Positions 1 through 9,376 are shown, counted from the stretch's first letter. The stretch is DNA of 64,000 nucleotides from Rhodospirillales bacterium (GCA_016710335.1 JADJXQ010000005.1:62001-126000), one strand, 5' to 3'. Notes: generated from the sequence alone by a model not told the origin. Numbers and translations: made by a program.

Positions 1-224
1 ATTTCGCAGCAATATGCGTGCGTTAGAAGACAGGTCACAGGCAACCGTTGCATCTGAGTGTTTTGTTGTACCCCGTTTGGGGTATGTGTTGAGGGCAATG
101 TACAACAGGCACTGCGTGCGCTGCCAGAGAAAAGATCCACTCATGGAGGAGTAGGTGAGAGAGGCTCGCGAACCTGGTTGCAGAACCATCTCAACCACCA
201 CGCCATGCAACGTGGTGCCTGACT

Positions 225-692
225 TCACTGAGAAGTTTGGCGGGCCGCGGTACGCGCCAAGCGGTCGGCGCGCTCGTTCTCGGGGTGACCCGCATGGCCG
301 CGGATCCAGAACCAGTCTACCGTGTGGTCGCCCAGTTGCGCGTCGAGCGCCTGCCACAGGTCGGCGTTGCGCACCGGCTTGCGGGCCGCCGTCTTCCACC
401 CGTTTCGCTTCCACTGCTGAATCCAGCCGGTGATGCCGTCGTGGACATACCTGCTGTCGGTGTAGACGTGGACTTTGGATCGACGCTTCAACGCCCGAAG
501 CCCCTCGATGGCTGCCTGCAGTTCCATACGGTTGTTGGTGGTGTCGGCCGCTCCGCCGCTGAGCTCGCGCTCCACCCCGCGCCAGCGTAACACCGCGCCC
601 CACCCCCCGGGTCCGGGGTTGCCGAGGCAGGCACCGTCGGTGAACAGTTGGACCACGTCGACGTCGTCCGCATGGGCCCTGGTGTCGGTCAT
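225..692 (-). CDS. rnhA: Ribonuclease HI
   Basis: Ribonuclease HI cleaves the RNA strand of RNA-DNA hybrids in the cytoplasm. The protein is 155 residues, the usual length for the family. The four metal-binding acidic residues are visible: Asp19 in FTDGACLGNPGPGGWG, Glu57 in NNRMEL, Asp79 in YTDSRY and Asp144 in NERADRLA. The catalytic loop histidine is His134 in RGHAGHPENE. The start codon lies two bases after the thrB stop, so the two genes are very probably translated from one message. The reading frame stays open upstream, but the family alignment begins at this ATG. thrB-rnhA pairing is common in Alphaproteobacteria. Confidence 0.96.
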   Translation of the reverse strand: MTDTRAHADDVDVVQLFTDGACLGNPGPGGWGAVLRWRGVERELSGGAADTTNNRMELQAAIEGLRALKRRSKVHVYTDSRYVHDGITGWIQQWKRNGWKTAARKPVRNADLWQALDAQLGDHTVDWFWIRGHAGHPENERADRLARTAARQTSQ

Positions 693-694
693 GA

Positions 695-1657
695 TCAGTC
701 CAGTCCGTACCCGTCGGGCCCGCGCACGCGGCGATGAAAGCGCAGCTTGTTGAGGTATTCGCTCGGGTTCTTGGGTGTCACCAAGGCATCCTTGGGGGTC
801 TGCAGCCAGTCGTGGAGGCGTGTCAGCAGGAAGCGCAGCGCCGCCCCCCTTGCGAGGATCGGCAACGCTGTCAGCTCGCCGGCGGACAGCGTGCGGCAGG
901 ACTGGTAGCCCCAGAGCAGGCGCCTCGCCTTGGTGACGTTGAAGCTCAAGTCCGGCTCGAAGCACCAGGCGTTGAGGCAGATGGCCAAGTCGTAGGCGAG
1001 GAGGTCGGAGCACGCGAAATAGAAATCGATCAGCCCGCTCAGCCGCTCGCCTTCGAAGAACACGTTGTCGGGGAACAGATCCGCATGGATGATCCCGGCC
1101 GGCAGCCCGTCCGGCCAGCGCCGCTCCAGGACATCGAGCTCATCCGCCAACTCTCGCGCCAACTCGGTCGCGACCGCGTCGCCGGCCGCAAGGCAGGTCT
1201 CGAGCAACGGACGCCATCCCGCGACCGACAAGTCGTTCGACCGGCGCATCGGAAAATCGACTGCAGCCAGATGTAGTCTCGCGAGGGCCTCGCCGACGGC
1301 GCCGCAATGGGCCGCGGTCGGGCGGCGCGGCCACAAGCCCTTGAGGAACGTCACGAGGACCGCGGGGCGGCCGGCAAGGGTGCGCAGCACCTGCCCGTCA
1401 CGCCCGGCGACCGGCAGCGGTGTCGGCACGCCCCGCGCCGCCAAGTGCTCCATCAGCGCTACGAAGAACGGCAGATCCGCCGCACGGACGCGCTTCTCGT
1501 ACAGCGTCAGGATGAACGGACCGCGTTCGGCGAGGAGCAGGTAGTTGGTGTTCTCGACACCTTCGGCAATACCCTTGCTGGCGAGAACCTGGCCGAGATC
1601 GTAATTCGCGGCGAACGCGGCGATCTCTTCGTCGGTGACGTCGGTGTAAACGGCCAT
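695..1657 (-). CDS. thrB: Homoserine kinase, choline-kinase-like type
   Basis: This enzyme phosphorylates homoserine with ATP on the way to threonine. It belongs to the aminoglycoside-phosphotransferase/choline-kinase-like ThrB family found in Alphaproteobacteria, not the GHMP type. The 320-residue protein has a nucleotide-contacting N-lobe with SKGIAEGVENTNYLL near residues 28-42, the catalytic loop HADLFPDNV at 191-199 and the metal-binding IDFYF at about 210-214. I chose the start at MAVYTDVTDEE, which matches the family N-terminus; the frame stays open for another 28 codons upstream. It is followed at once by rnhA. The usual alphaproteobacterial upstream neighbour ispH is not here; a divergent lipoprotein gene lies upstream instead. 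Confidence 0.93.
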   Translation of the reverse strand: MAVYTDVTDEEIAAFAANYDLGQVLASKGIAEGVENTNYLLLAERGPFILTLYEKRVRAADLPFFVALMEHLAARGVPTPLPVAGRDGQVLRTLAGRPAVLVTFLKGLWPRRPTAAHCGAVGEALARLHLAAVDFPMRRSNDLSVAGWRPLLETCLAAGDAVATELARELADELDVLERRWPDGLPAGIIHADLFPDNVFFEGERLSGLIDFYFACSDLLAYDLAICLNAWCFEPDLSFNVTKARRLLWGYQSCRTLSAGELTALPILARGAALRFLLTRLHDWLQTPKDALVTPKNPSEYLNKLRFHRRVRGPDGYGLD

Positions 1658-1803
1658 GCGCCATGATGGCACACCACCCGCCGCCGTCGAAAGCGCCTCC
1701 GGACGCTGTATGAACAAGCGTCCGGTTCTTGTTTCCGCCAATCGGGTCCCGTAGAGTGCCGGGCCTCGGAACGGTCGAGGCGGCAGCGAGCAGGAGGACG
1801 ACC

Positions 1804-2355
1804 ATGACCCGACGGTTCGTTGTGTTGCCGCTGCTGGCGGTTCTTGCCGGGTGCGCCGGATCGGACGACGAGGTCGCGAGGCCGTGCCCGGACATCACCG
1901 TGCTCGCCGATGCCGCGGCGATGACGCGGTTCGCGCCGGGCGCCGGTCAGGACCTTACCGACGTGGAGTTCGAAGCGCAGATCACCGACGTGCTGTCGCG
2001 CTGCGACTATAGCGGCGACCCCGAGGATCACGACCTGGCAGTGCTGGTGGCACTCACTCCGGTCATCACCGCGAGCCGCGGCCCTGCCAACACCGGCCAA
2101 GTCGCCACCCTTGACTACTTCGTCAGCGTCGTCGACCAGAGCAAGACGGTGCTCAACAAGCAACAGTTCTCCATGGACATCGTCTTCCCCGAAAACCGCA
2201 GCCGGGTCGTGGTCCGCGACGAAGATCCGCTGGTCACCGTCCAGATCCCGCTGCAGACAGTGGGCAGCGCCGGCGCCTATCGCCTGTACGTGGGCCTGCA
2301 GTTGTCGGAAGCCGAATTGGATTACAGTCGCCGCCGCTCCGGATCGGTGAAGTGA
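1804..2355 (+). CDS. Predicted lipoprotein of unknown function
   Basis: I do not recognise a named family. The 183-residue product starts with a short basic stretch and a hydrophobic segment ending in LAVLAGC, a lipobox that places the lipid-modified cysteine at residue 17, so it should be exported and anchored in a membrane. The mature part is a single compact domain with beta-like alternating segments. The ATG is preceded by AGGAGG (1792-1797) at a six-base spacing, which favours it over an in-frame ATG 75 bases upstream. It is divergent from thrB and sits just ahead of the glycine cleavage genes. The spacing, and a promoter-like sequence between them, suggest it is not in that operon. Confidence 0.75.
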   Translation: MTRRFVVLPLLAVLAGCAGSDDEVARPCPDITVLADAAAMTRFAPGAGQDLTDVEFEAQITDVLSRCDYSGDPEDHDLAVLVALTPVITASRGPANTGQVATLDYFVSVVDQSKTVLNKQQFSMDIVFPENRSRVVVRDEDPLVTVQIPLQTVGSAGAYRLYVGLQLSEAELDYSRRRSGSVK

Positions 2356-2395
2356 GCGCCCACCGCGGCGACAGGGGGAGTATCGCCTCCGAGAA

Positions 2396-2423
2396 TTGAC
2401 GCCGGGTTGGCAACCGGTAAACT
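2396..2423 (+). promoter_or_regulatory. Candidate sigma-70 promoter for the gcv operon
   Basis: TTGACG at 2396-2401 and TAAACT at 2418-2423 are separated by 16 bases, and the predicted transcript would begin about 40 bases before gcvT. The -35 box is a five-of-six match and the -10 box four of six. I looked for a glycine-riboswitch-like tandem fold between here and gcvT and did not see room for one. Confidence 0.4.
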
Positions 2424-2471
2424 GCGGTTCCGGCCCCGCCGCCCGACCATGACCGATCGACCCAGCAACAG

Positions 2472-3590
2472 GTGGACGTTTTGGCACAGCCTTCCGGCGC
2501 TCCCCTCAAGCACACGCCCCTGACTGCTCTTCACAAGAAGCTGGGCGCGAAAATGATGCCGTTCGCCGGATACGAACTGCCGCTGCAGTACAGCGGCATC
2601 ATTGCCGAGCACCTCCACGCCCGCGAGAAGGCGGTGCTGTTCGACGTGTCGCACATGGGTCAGGCGATCTTGCGGGGCTCCGAGGCGGCTGCCGCGCTGC
2701 ACGACCTCGTCGTTGGCGACATCGCCGCCCTGCCCGCCGGCAAGCTCCGCTACACTTTGCTGACCAACGACCGCGGCGGCATCATCGACGATCTCATCGT
2801 CATCAACGGCGGCTCCTATCTGGTGATCGTTGTCAACGCGGCGCGCAAGGATGAGGATTTCGCGTACATCCGCGACCGCGCGGGTGAACGGGTCGAACTC
2901 GAGGTGCGCGAGGATCGCGCCCTGCTCGCGCTGCAGGGACCGGCGGCCGGCAAGGTTTTGGCGCGCTTCGCGCCGGCGAGCCGGCACATGATGTTCATGA
3001 CCATGGAGAACCTGACCATAGGCGACTTCAAGTGCGGGGTAACGCGATCCGGCTACACCGGCGAAGACGGCTTCGAAATCACGGTCGCCGCCGAAGAGAC
3101 AGAAAGCCTGGCTCGGCTGTTGCTGGACGAAGACGAGGTGATCCCGGCCGGCCTCGGCGCCCGCGACACGTTGCGGCTGGAGGCCGGCCTCTGCCTTTAT
3201 GGGCAGGACATCGACAGCGAGACGACGCCGGTGGAAGCCGGCTTGACCTGGACCATCAGCGCGCGGCGGCGCGAAGAAGGCGGGTTCCCCGGGGACGAAG
3301 TCATTCTGCGGCAGAAGGCGGAAGGCCCCGAACGAAAACGCGTGGGGGTCCGTTTCGAGGGACACGGCGTTCCGCGCGCCGGCGCCGAATTGCAGGCGGA
3401 AAACGGAGAATCCGTCGGCCGCGTCACCAGCGGCGGATACGGGCCGTCCGTCGGCTGTCCCATCGCCATGGGCTACGTCGCCTCGGAGCACGCCGAAGTG
3501 GGAACGTCGGTGCGCGCTGTCGTCCGCGGCAAGGCGTTGCCGGGAGAGATTGTGAAGCTGCCCTTCGTTCCCCATCGATACGCACCCTGA
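2472..3590 (+). CDS. gcvT: Glycine cleavage system T protein (aminomethyltransferase)
   Basis: T protein transfers the methylene carbon from aminomethyl-lipoyl H protein to tetrahydrofolate and releases ammonia. The 372-residue product has the family N-terminus (LHKKLGAKMMPFAGYELPLQY), the folate-site motif VLFDVSHMGQ, and the conserved ARDTLRLEAGLCLYG and ETTPVEAGLTW segments. It is the first gene of gcvT-gcvH-gcvPA-gcvPB. The start is uncertain: GTG at 2472 has little ribosome-binding sequence, while the in-frame TTG at 2481 is preceded by AGGTGG at a five-base spacing and would give an N-terminus beginning MAQPSG. Function is secure from the family and the operon. Confidence 0.95.
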   Translation: MDVLAQPSGAPLKHTPLTALHKKLGAKMMPFAGYELPLQYSGIIAEHLHAREKAVLFDVSHMGQAILRGSEAAAALHDLVVGDIAALPAGKLRYTLLTNDRGGIIDDLIVINGGSYLVIVVNAARKDEDFAYIRDRAGERVELEVREDRALLALQGPAAGKVLARFAPASRHMMFMTMENLTIGDFKCGVTRSGYTGEDGFEITVAAEETESLARLLLDEDEVIPAGLGARDTLRLEAGLCLYGQDIDSETTPVEAGLTWTISARRREEGGFPGDEVILRQKAEGPERKRVGVRFEGHGVPRAGAELQAENGESVGRVTSGGYGPSVGCPIAMGYVASEHAEVGTSVRAVVRGKALPGEIVKLPFVPHRYAP

Positions 3591-3615
3591 GTTTCATCGA
3601 CAGGAGACATCCGGC

Positions 3616-3993
3616 ATGGCGACGACGTGGTTCACGCGTGAGCACGAATGGATCAAGGTCGACGGCGGCGAGGCCGTGGTCGGCATCACCAACTACGCGC
3701 AGGACCAACTCGGCGACATCGTCTTCGTCGAGCTTCCCGAAGTCGGGCGGCAACTCAAGCAGGGCGACGAGGCGGCGGTCATCGAGTCGGTCAAGGCGGC
3801 GAGCGAGGTGTACGCGCCCGTCGGCGGCGAGGTCATCGCGGTCAACGAGGCGCTCTCCGAAGATCCCGGGCGCGTTAACGCCGACGCCCAGAAAGACGGC
3901 TGGTTCTTCAAAATCGCGCTGTCCGATCCGGGCGAACTCGACGCATTGATGGACGAAGCCGCGTACAAAGCCCATGTTGCGGAGCTTGGATGA
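3616..3993 (+). CDS. gcvH: Glycine cleavage system H protein
   Basis: H protein is the lipoyl-carrying shuttle of the glycine cleavage complex. It receives the aminomethyl group from P protein and presents it to T protein. The 125-residue product carries the lipoyl-attachment motif VIESVKAASE with the modified lysine at position 60, followed by the typical VYAPVGGEV turn. A good ribosome-binding site, AGGAGA, lies just before the ATG. Its last four bases overlap the start of gcvPA (ATGA), implying coupled translation. Confidence 0.97.
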   Translation: MATTWFTREHEWIKVDGGEAVVGITNYAQDQLGDIVFVELPEVGRQLKQGDEAAVIESVKAASEVYAPVGGEVIAVNEALSEDPGRVNADAQKDGWFFKIALSDPGELDALMDEAAYKAHVAELG

Positions 3994-5339
3994 GCCGCTA
4001 TCTGCCGCTCACCGACGAAGACCGGCAGGCGATGCTGGCGGTCATCGGCGTCGAGTCCGTCGATGCGCTGTTCCGCGACGTTCCTGATCATACGCTCCTC
4101 AAGCAACCCCTGGACTTGCCGCGCAGCCAAGGCGAAATGCAGGTGGAGGCGGCGTTCATCGCATTTGCGTTGCGGAGCCTGAGCCCCGGCTGCGCCGCCA
4201 CGTTCCTCGGCGCCGGCAGCTACCGGCACCACATTCCGGCGGCGGTCGACCACCTCATCCAGCGCGGCGAGTTTCTGACCTCCTACACGCCTTATCAGCC
4301 GGAAGTGTCCCAAGGCACGCTGCAGGTTCTGTTCGAGTTTCAGACCCAGGTGGCGATGATCACCGGCATGGACGTTGCCAACGCCTCCATGTACGACGGC
4401 GCCACCGCGACCGCCGAAGCGGCGCAGATGGCCGCCCGCCTTACCCGACGCCGGCGCATCGTTCTGTCCGGCGCTCTCCATCCGCACTACAGGGCGGTGA
4501 CCGAGACCAACTGCCGCTTTCTCGGCCTCGATCTGGAGATCCGGGAGCCGGATCCTTGCGGCGAGGAAGACCTTGCCGCGTTGGTCGATCGTCATACGGC
4601 TTGCGTGGTTGCGCAGAACCCAGACGTGTTCGGCCGCGTCCGCGACCTCACCCCGCTTGCCGCCGCCTGCCATGATGCCGGCGCGCTGCTGGTGGTCGCC
4701 GTCACCGAGCCGGTGTCGCTCGGCCTCGTTACTCCGCCCGGCGCGATGGACGCCGACATTGTCGCCGGCGAGGGCCAGTCCTTCGGCAATGCGCCTGGCT
4801 TCGGCGGACCTACCCTCGGCCTGTTCGCGACGCGGGAACGCTTCGTGCGGCAGATGCCGGGGCGTCTGGCGGGCGAGACTGTCGATGCCGATGGGCGGCG
4901 CGGCTACGTCCTGACGCTCTCGACGCGCGAGCAGCACATCCGCCGCGAGAAAGCCACCAGCAACATCTGCACCAACAGCGGTCTGTGCGCGCTGGCCTTC
5001 AGCATCCATCTGGCGTTGCTCGGCGAACAAGGGTTGGAGCGGCTGGCGGCGCTCAACCATGCCGCGGCGGTGCGCCTCGCCGACGACCTTGCGGCGATCC
5101 CCGGCGTGGAGGTGCTGAACGAGACATTCTTCAACGAGTTCACGTTGCGCCTGAGCCGGCCGGCCGCGGACGTGGTGCGGGAACTGGCTGGGCGCGGCGT
5201 CCTCGCGGGCGTTCCCATGTCGCGGTTCTACCCGGACGACCCGGCAATGGCTCCGCTGCTGCTGGTCGCTGCGACGGAGATGAACACGCCCAAGGACATG
5301 GAACGACTGGCGGCGGGCCTTGGGGAGGCGCTGGCATGA
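3990..5339 (+). CDS. gcvPA: Glycine dehydrogenase (decarboxylating) subunit 1
   Basis: This is the N-terminal half of the P protein, split into two subunits here as in many Gram-positive and alphaproteobacterial systems. Together with subunit 2 it decarboxylates glycine and loads the remaining aminomethyl group onto H protein. The 449-residue product has the family motifs SYTPYQPEVSQGTLQ and TGMDVANASMYDGATA near residues 95-140, and a fold-type I PLP-enzyme architecture without the PLP lysine. It overlaps gcvH by four bases at the start and gcvPB by four bases at the end. Confidence 0.96.
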   Translation: MSRYLPLTDEDRQAMLAVIGVESVDALFRDVPDHTLLKQPLDLPRSQGEMQVEAAFIAFALRSLSPGCAATFLGAGSYRHHIPAAVDHLIQRGEFLTSYTPYQPEVSQGTLQVLFEFQTQVAMITGMDVANASMYDGATATAEAAQMAARLTRRRRIVLSGALHPHYRAVTETNCRFLGLDLEIREPDPCGEEDLAALVDRHTACVVAQNPDVFGRVRDLTPLAAACHDAGALLVVAVTEPVSLGLVTPPGAMDADIVAGEGQSFGNAPGFGGPTLGLFATRERFVRQMPGRLAGETVDADGRRGYVLTLSTREQHIRREKATSNICTNSGLCALAFSIHLALLGEQGLERLAALNHAAAVRLADDLAAIPGVEVLNETFFNEFTLRLSRPAADVVRELAGRGVLAGVPMSRFYPDDPAMAPLLLVAATEMNTPKDMERLAAGLGEALA

Positions 5340-6868
5340 GCTACGGCGCTCGACCGACTGCCACCACCAGCGGCCACCGCGGCCTCGACTGGGAAGAACC
5401 GCTGCTGTTCGACCAGGGCGCGCCGCAGAAGTGCGGCGTCGACCTGCCGGAGGTGGACCCCATGTGCGCCGATCGGCTGGGCGGTCTGCGGCGCCGGCGG
5501 CCGGTCGGCCTCCCCGGCCTTTCGGAGCCGGAGGTGGTGCGCCACTATCTCCGCCTCAGCCGCAAGAACTACGCCATCGACGCGAACATGTACCCGCTCG
5601 GGTCGTGCACCATGAAGCACAACCCGCGCATCAACGAAAAGGTCGCCCGGCTGCCGGGCATCGGCGATCTCCACCCGCTGCAGCCGGTGGAAACAGTACA
5701 GGGCGCACTGGCGATCATCGACGCTTGCGCCGGTTGGTTGAAGGCGCTGACCGGGCTGCCGGCGGTGGCGATGTCGCCGGCTGCCGGCGCCCATGGCGAA
5801 CTGACCGGTCTGATGTGCATCCGCGCCGCCCTTGAAGATCGCGGCGACGCGCGCAAGCGGGTGCTGGTGCCCGAATCGGCGCACGGCACCAACCCGGCGA
5901 GCGCCCGCGCCTGCGGCTATGCGGTGGAATCGATCCCGGCCGACGCTGACGGACGGGTCAATCTCGACGTGCTGCGCCAGAAGCTGGATACCGACGTTGC
6001 GGCGATCATGCTCACCATCCCCAACACCTGCGGCGTGTTCGAAAGCGCGGCGCCGGCGATCGCCGAGGCGGTGCGCGGGGCGGGCGCGTTCTTCTACTGC
6101 GACGGCGCCAACTTCAACGCCTATGTCGGACGGGTGCGGCCGGGCGATCTCGGCGTCGATTGCATGCACATCAATCTGCACAAGACGTTCTCGACCCCCC
6201 ACGGCGGCGGCGGTCCCGGCAGCGGCCCGGTGGTGCTGTCGGAGACGCTGGCGCCGTACGCGCCGCTGCCGTATGTGGTGAACGCCGGCGACGGCCTGCG
6301 CCTCGTCGAGCACGCGTCGGATGGGGGGGGCAAGCCGTTCGGGCGGGTTAAGGCCTTCCACGGCCAGATGGGCATGTTCGTCCGCGCCCTCGCCTACATG
6401 ATGAGCATGGGAGCGGACGGGCTCCGCCAGGTCTCCGGCGACGCCGTCCTCAATGCCAACTACCTGTTGGCGCGCCTCAAGGGGACGCTGACGCCGGCCT
6501 TCGAAGGCCTGTGCATGCACGAGGTGCTGTTCGACGAGCGCGCGCTCAAGGGCACCGGCGTCACCACTCTCGACCTCGCCAAGGCGCTGATCGACGAGGG
6601 CTTCCATCCCATGACCATCTACTTCCCGCTGGTCGTCAACGGCGCGATGCTGGTCGAGCCGACCGAGACGGAGAGCAAGGAGACCCTGGATACCTTCGTC
6701 GCCAGCCTCGAGGCGCTGGTCGGCCGCGCCCGCTCCGGCGACGCGAAGTTCTTCGAGGAGAGCCCGACGCTGGCGCCGCGTCGCCGTCTGGACGAAACCC
6801 GCGCCGCCCGCACCCCGGTGTTGCGCTGGACTCCACCCGCCGCGGCGTCCAACCATGCGGCAGAGTGA
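5336..6868 (+). CDS. gcvPB: Glycine dehydrogenase (decarboxylating) subunit 2
   Basis: This is the PLP-binding half of the split P protein. The product is 510 residues. The cofactor lysine is Lys283 in NLHKTFSTPHGGGGPG, the classic P-protein signature; other family motifs are YPLGSCTMKHNPR near residues 86-98 and SAHGTNPASA near 181-190. The start at 5336 overlaps the gcvPA stop (ATGA); the frame is open far upstream, but that part is the gcvPA region read in another frame. The gene ends 29 bases from the convergent srfA-like gene, so the gcv operon stops here. Confidence 0.96.
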   Translation: MSYGARPTATTSGHRGLDWEEPLLFDQGAPQKCGVDLPEVDPMCADRLGGLRRRRPVGLPGLSEPEVVRHYLRLSRKNYAIDANMYPLGSCTMKHNPRINEKVARLPGIGDLHPLQPVETVQGALAIIDACAGWLKALTGLPAVAMSPAAGAHGELTGLMCIRAALEDRGDARKRVLVPESAHGTNPASARACGYAVESIPADADGRVNLDVLRQKLDTDVAAIMLTIPNTCGVFESAAPAIAEAVRGAGAFFYCDGANFNAYVGRVRPGDLGVDCMHINLHKTFSTPHGGGGPGSGPVVLSETLAPYAPLPYVVNAGDGLRLVEHASDGGGKPFGRVKAFHGQMGMFVRALAYMMSMGADGLRQVSGDAVLNANYLLARLKGTLTPAFEGLCMHEVLFDERALKGTGVTTLDLAKALIDEGFHPMTIYFPLVVNGAMLVEPTETESKETLDTFVASLEALVGRARSGDAKFFEESPTLAPRRRLDETRAARTPVLRWTPPAAASNHAAE

Positions 6869-6897
6869 TATTCAGCAGAAAGCAAAGAACCGCTGGT

Positions 6898-8298
6898 TTA
6901 CTTGAGCCTCTCGATCTCGACGTTGACGAACGGCAGCGTCTCCTGCTTGGCGCTGCACATGGCGCGCCGGTCGGCTCCGGCGGAGCATGAGAAGCGCGTT
7001 AGCTCGTACTGGGAGCCGTTTTCACAGCGCATGCGCCGCGTGTCCTCGATGATCAGACGGCACTGGTCCATGCGGACGCGAATCGGCGCTACGCATCGTA
7101 CTTCGCCGCTCCGGTTGTACTCGAACAACGTTCTCTGCCCCGTCGCATTGCGAACGTCCATGATGAATACGACCGGCGCCCCCGTCGACATGTTAGCAAG
7201 ATCCCGCGCCGTGGTCTTCCATCTGCCATTGAAGAACTCGGTCGATCCCGTCCGGCACGCCGATTCGGGGATCTTGAGGTCTTCGCCCGGCGACGTGACC
7301 TCCTGTTTACGACGCTCTTCCTCGGCATTGCGCCGCGCCTCCTCCTCCGCCTGACGGCGAGCTTCCTCTGCGTCCGCCTGACGGCGGCACGCGTCCAAGG
7401 CCTGAGCCAGACGCGCTTCGGCGGCGCCGGCCCGCGCCTGCAGCGCCAAGCCGTCGGCCGCCGCGGCTTGCACCTGTGCCTTGAGCGGGCAGAGCTGCAT
7501 GGACGTTGCGAGGTTCGCGTGGAGGCTTATGGACCTCTGCAGCAGATCCCGTTCATCCCGGCGTGCGGCAGCCAGGTTGTCCCGCAACCGGCACAGATCG
7601 AGCCGCCGCCGCAACTCGGCTTCGAGAGCGTTGGCACGCTGCCGGAGCGCGGCCTCCTCGTCCGCGAAGTCTTGGGACAGCGCTTCATAGTCCACCCAAG
7701 GCGGCCAGCGCAGGTCCCGGTAATACCACCAGGCGCCGATGGCCAGCGCCGCCGCCAGCAGCGCCGCAATCAGCAGCCACAGCCACCACGGCAGGCCGCT
7801 CCGCACCTGCGTCGCCGTCTCCGTCGGCGGAACGGGCGGCGGCACAGGGGGAGCCGGCGGCGCGGCGGAGGCATAGCCCCAGAAGGTCAGCACCGGCTGA
7901 CCGCCGACCACGTAGACCGTGTCGTCGCCGGGGTAGGAGAGGGCCTGACGCAGCGGTTCCGCCACGCCGGCGGAGTCGGGATCGATGGCCGGCAGGCGGT
8001 CGGCCAAGTCGCGGACCGACGTCAGCCGCTCGTGCAGCACGGCGCGGGCCGCCGCCTGCTCCGCCTCCGGCAGGGCCGGCAGCGGCACCGGCTGGCCGGC
8101 CAGATCGGAATACCACTCGATGAGGCGCCCGTCTGCGGTCGGCGCCGGCAGCGTCAGCAGCGAGGCGGTGACCGGCGGCAGGTGGCGGCGGATGACGGCG
8201 GTAAGGCGCCGGTGCAGCTCCGGCGTTGCTGCGGCCTCCGGCGCCAGCGGCACATGGCCGGAAGGGTTCAGACGTGCGACTCTCAGACGGCCGGCCAT
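6898..8298 (-). CDS. SrfA-like membrane-anchored protein
   Basis: The 466-residue protein resembles the SrfA family, named for a putative virulence-associated Salmonella protein. From memory, the shared features are the N-terminal IEWYSDLAGQPVPLP region near residues 60-75 and the cysteine-rich C-terminal domain. Directly visible are an N-terminal cytoplasmic-looking domain (1-140), a proline-rich linker (146-160), one transmembrane helix (about 170-193), a long charged coiled coil (about 205-335, with runs such as AEEARRQAEEEARRNAEEE) and a C-terminal domain (340-466) with at least five cysteines, probably disulphide-bonded. SrfA genes normally sit with srfB and srfC; neither is next to it here. 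Biochemical function is unknown. It is 46 bases beyond the asd stop and may be its distal operon partner. Confidence 0.6.
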   Translation of the reverse strand: MAGRLRVARLNPSGHVPLAPEAAATPELHRRLTAVIRRHLPPVTASLLTLPAPTADGRLIEWYSDLAGQPVPLPALPEAEQAAARAVLHERLTSVRDLADRLPAIDPDSAGVAEPLRQALSYPGDDTVYVVGGQPVLTFWGYASAAPPAPPVPPPVPPTETATQVRSGLPWWLWLLIAALLAAALAIGAWWYYRDLRWPPWVDYEALSQDFADEEAALRQRANALEAELRRRLDLCRLRDNLAAARRDERDLLQRSISLHANLATSMQLCPLKAQVQAAAADGLALQARAGAAEARLAQALDACRRQADAEEARRQAEEEARRNAEEERRKQEVTSPGEDLKIPESACRTGSTEFFNGRWKTTARDLANMSTGAPVVFIMDVRNATGQRTLFEYNRSGEVRCVAPIRVRMDQCRLIIEDTRRMRCENGSQYELTRFSCSAGADRRAMCSAKQETLPFVNVEIERLK

Positions 8299-8344
8299 GG
8301 CCCCTGTTCACTCAAGCGGCGCACCGGTGCCGCGCATCGGCGCG

Positions 8345-9376
8345 TTACACGGACTGCAGGGTCGGCGCGCGAACCAGTTCCTCGGCGATCTGCACGGCGT
8401 TGAGCGCAGCGCCCTTGCGGAGGTTGTCGGCCACAACCCAGAGATTGAGCCCGTGCCGGACCGTAGGGTCCCTCCGGATGCGGCTGACGTAGACCTGGTC
8501 CTCGCCCGCCGCCTCGACCGGGGTCACATAGCCCTCGTCGGCGCGATGATCGACGACGCTGACGCCGGGCGCCTGCCTGAGCGCGTCCCGCGCCTCGTCC
8601 TCGTCGACCGCCGCGTCGAACTCCACGTTCACCGCCTCGGCGTGGCCGATGAAGACCGGCACCCGCACGCAGGTCGCGGTCAAGCGGATGTCGCCGCCCA
8701 TGATCTTGCGGGTCTCGGCGGCCATCTTCCATTCTTCCTTGGTGTCGCCGCCGTCCATGAACATGTCGATGTGCGGGATCACGTTGAAGGCGATCTGCTT
8801 GGTGAACACCTCGCGGCGGCCCTCCGCCGGCTCGTTGACGTAGATGCCACGGGTCTGCTCGAACAGTTCATCCATGGCCGACTTGCCGGCGCCGGACACC
8901 GACTGGTAGGTTGCGATCACCACCCGCCGGATAGGCGCCAAATCGTTGAGCGGCTTCAGCGCCACGACGAGCTGGATCGTTGAGCAGTTGGGGTTGGCGA
9001 TGATGTTGCGCTTGCGGTAGCCGCCGATGGCGTGGGCGTTGACCTCCGGCACCACCAGCGGCACATCCGGGTCCATGCGGAAGTACGACGTGTTGTCGAT
9101 GACCACCGCGCCGGCGGCTGCGGCCCTCGGCGAGAACACGGCCGACACCTTGGCGCCGGGTGACGACAGCACGATGTCGGTGCCGCTGAAGTCGAAGGTG
9201 GCGAGATCGCGGACCTTGAGGACGTCGTCCTCGCCGAACGACACCTCGCGCCCGATCGAGCGCTCCGACGCCAGCGCCACCACATCCCCGACCGGAAACC
9301 GCCGCTCGGCCAGCGTCTGCAGCATCTCACGCCCGACGTTGCCGGTGGCGCCGACCACCGCCACTTTGTAACTCAT
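8345..9376 (-). CDS. asd: Aspartate-semialdehyde dehydrogenase
   Basis: This enzyme reduces beta-aspartyl phosphate to aspartate semialdehyde with NADPH, the branch point to lysine/diaminopimelate, threonine and methionine. The 343-residue protein has the N-terminal nucleotide-binding motif VVGATGNVGREML and the catalytic cysteine Cys131 in ANPNCSTIQ, with the substrate-binding arginine and histidine expected downstream in RVPVFIGHAEAVNVEF. It follows leuB by 34 bases at the end of the leftward rplS-leuCDB-asd block. Confidence 0.97.
   Translation of the reverse strand: MSYKVAVVGATGNVGREMLQTLAERRFPVGDVVALASERSIGREVSFGEDDVLKVRDLATFDFSGTDIVLSSPGAKVSAVFSPRAAAAGAVVIDNTSYFRMDPDVPLVVPEVNAHAIGGYRKRNIIANPNCSTIQLVVALKPLNDLAPIRRVVIATYQSVSGAGKSAMDELFEQTRGIYVNEPAEGRREVFTKQIAFNVIPHIDMFMDGGDTKEEWKMAAETRKIMGGDIRLTATCVRVPVFIGHAEAVNVEFDAAVDEDEARDALRQAPGVSVVDHRADEGYVTPVEAAGEDQVYVSRIRRDPTVRHGLNLWVVADNLRKGAALNAVQIAEELVRAPTLQSV

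Noticed and set aside
1..224. Possible gene or RNA at the left edge
   Set aside because: I found no supported coding frame, promoter or fold in this stretch beyond the rnhA stop.
2356..2471. Glycine riboswitch before gcvT
   Set aside because: The leader after the likely promoter is only about 40 bases and lacks the tandem aptamer cores.
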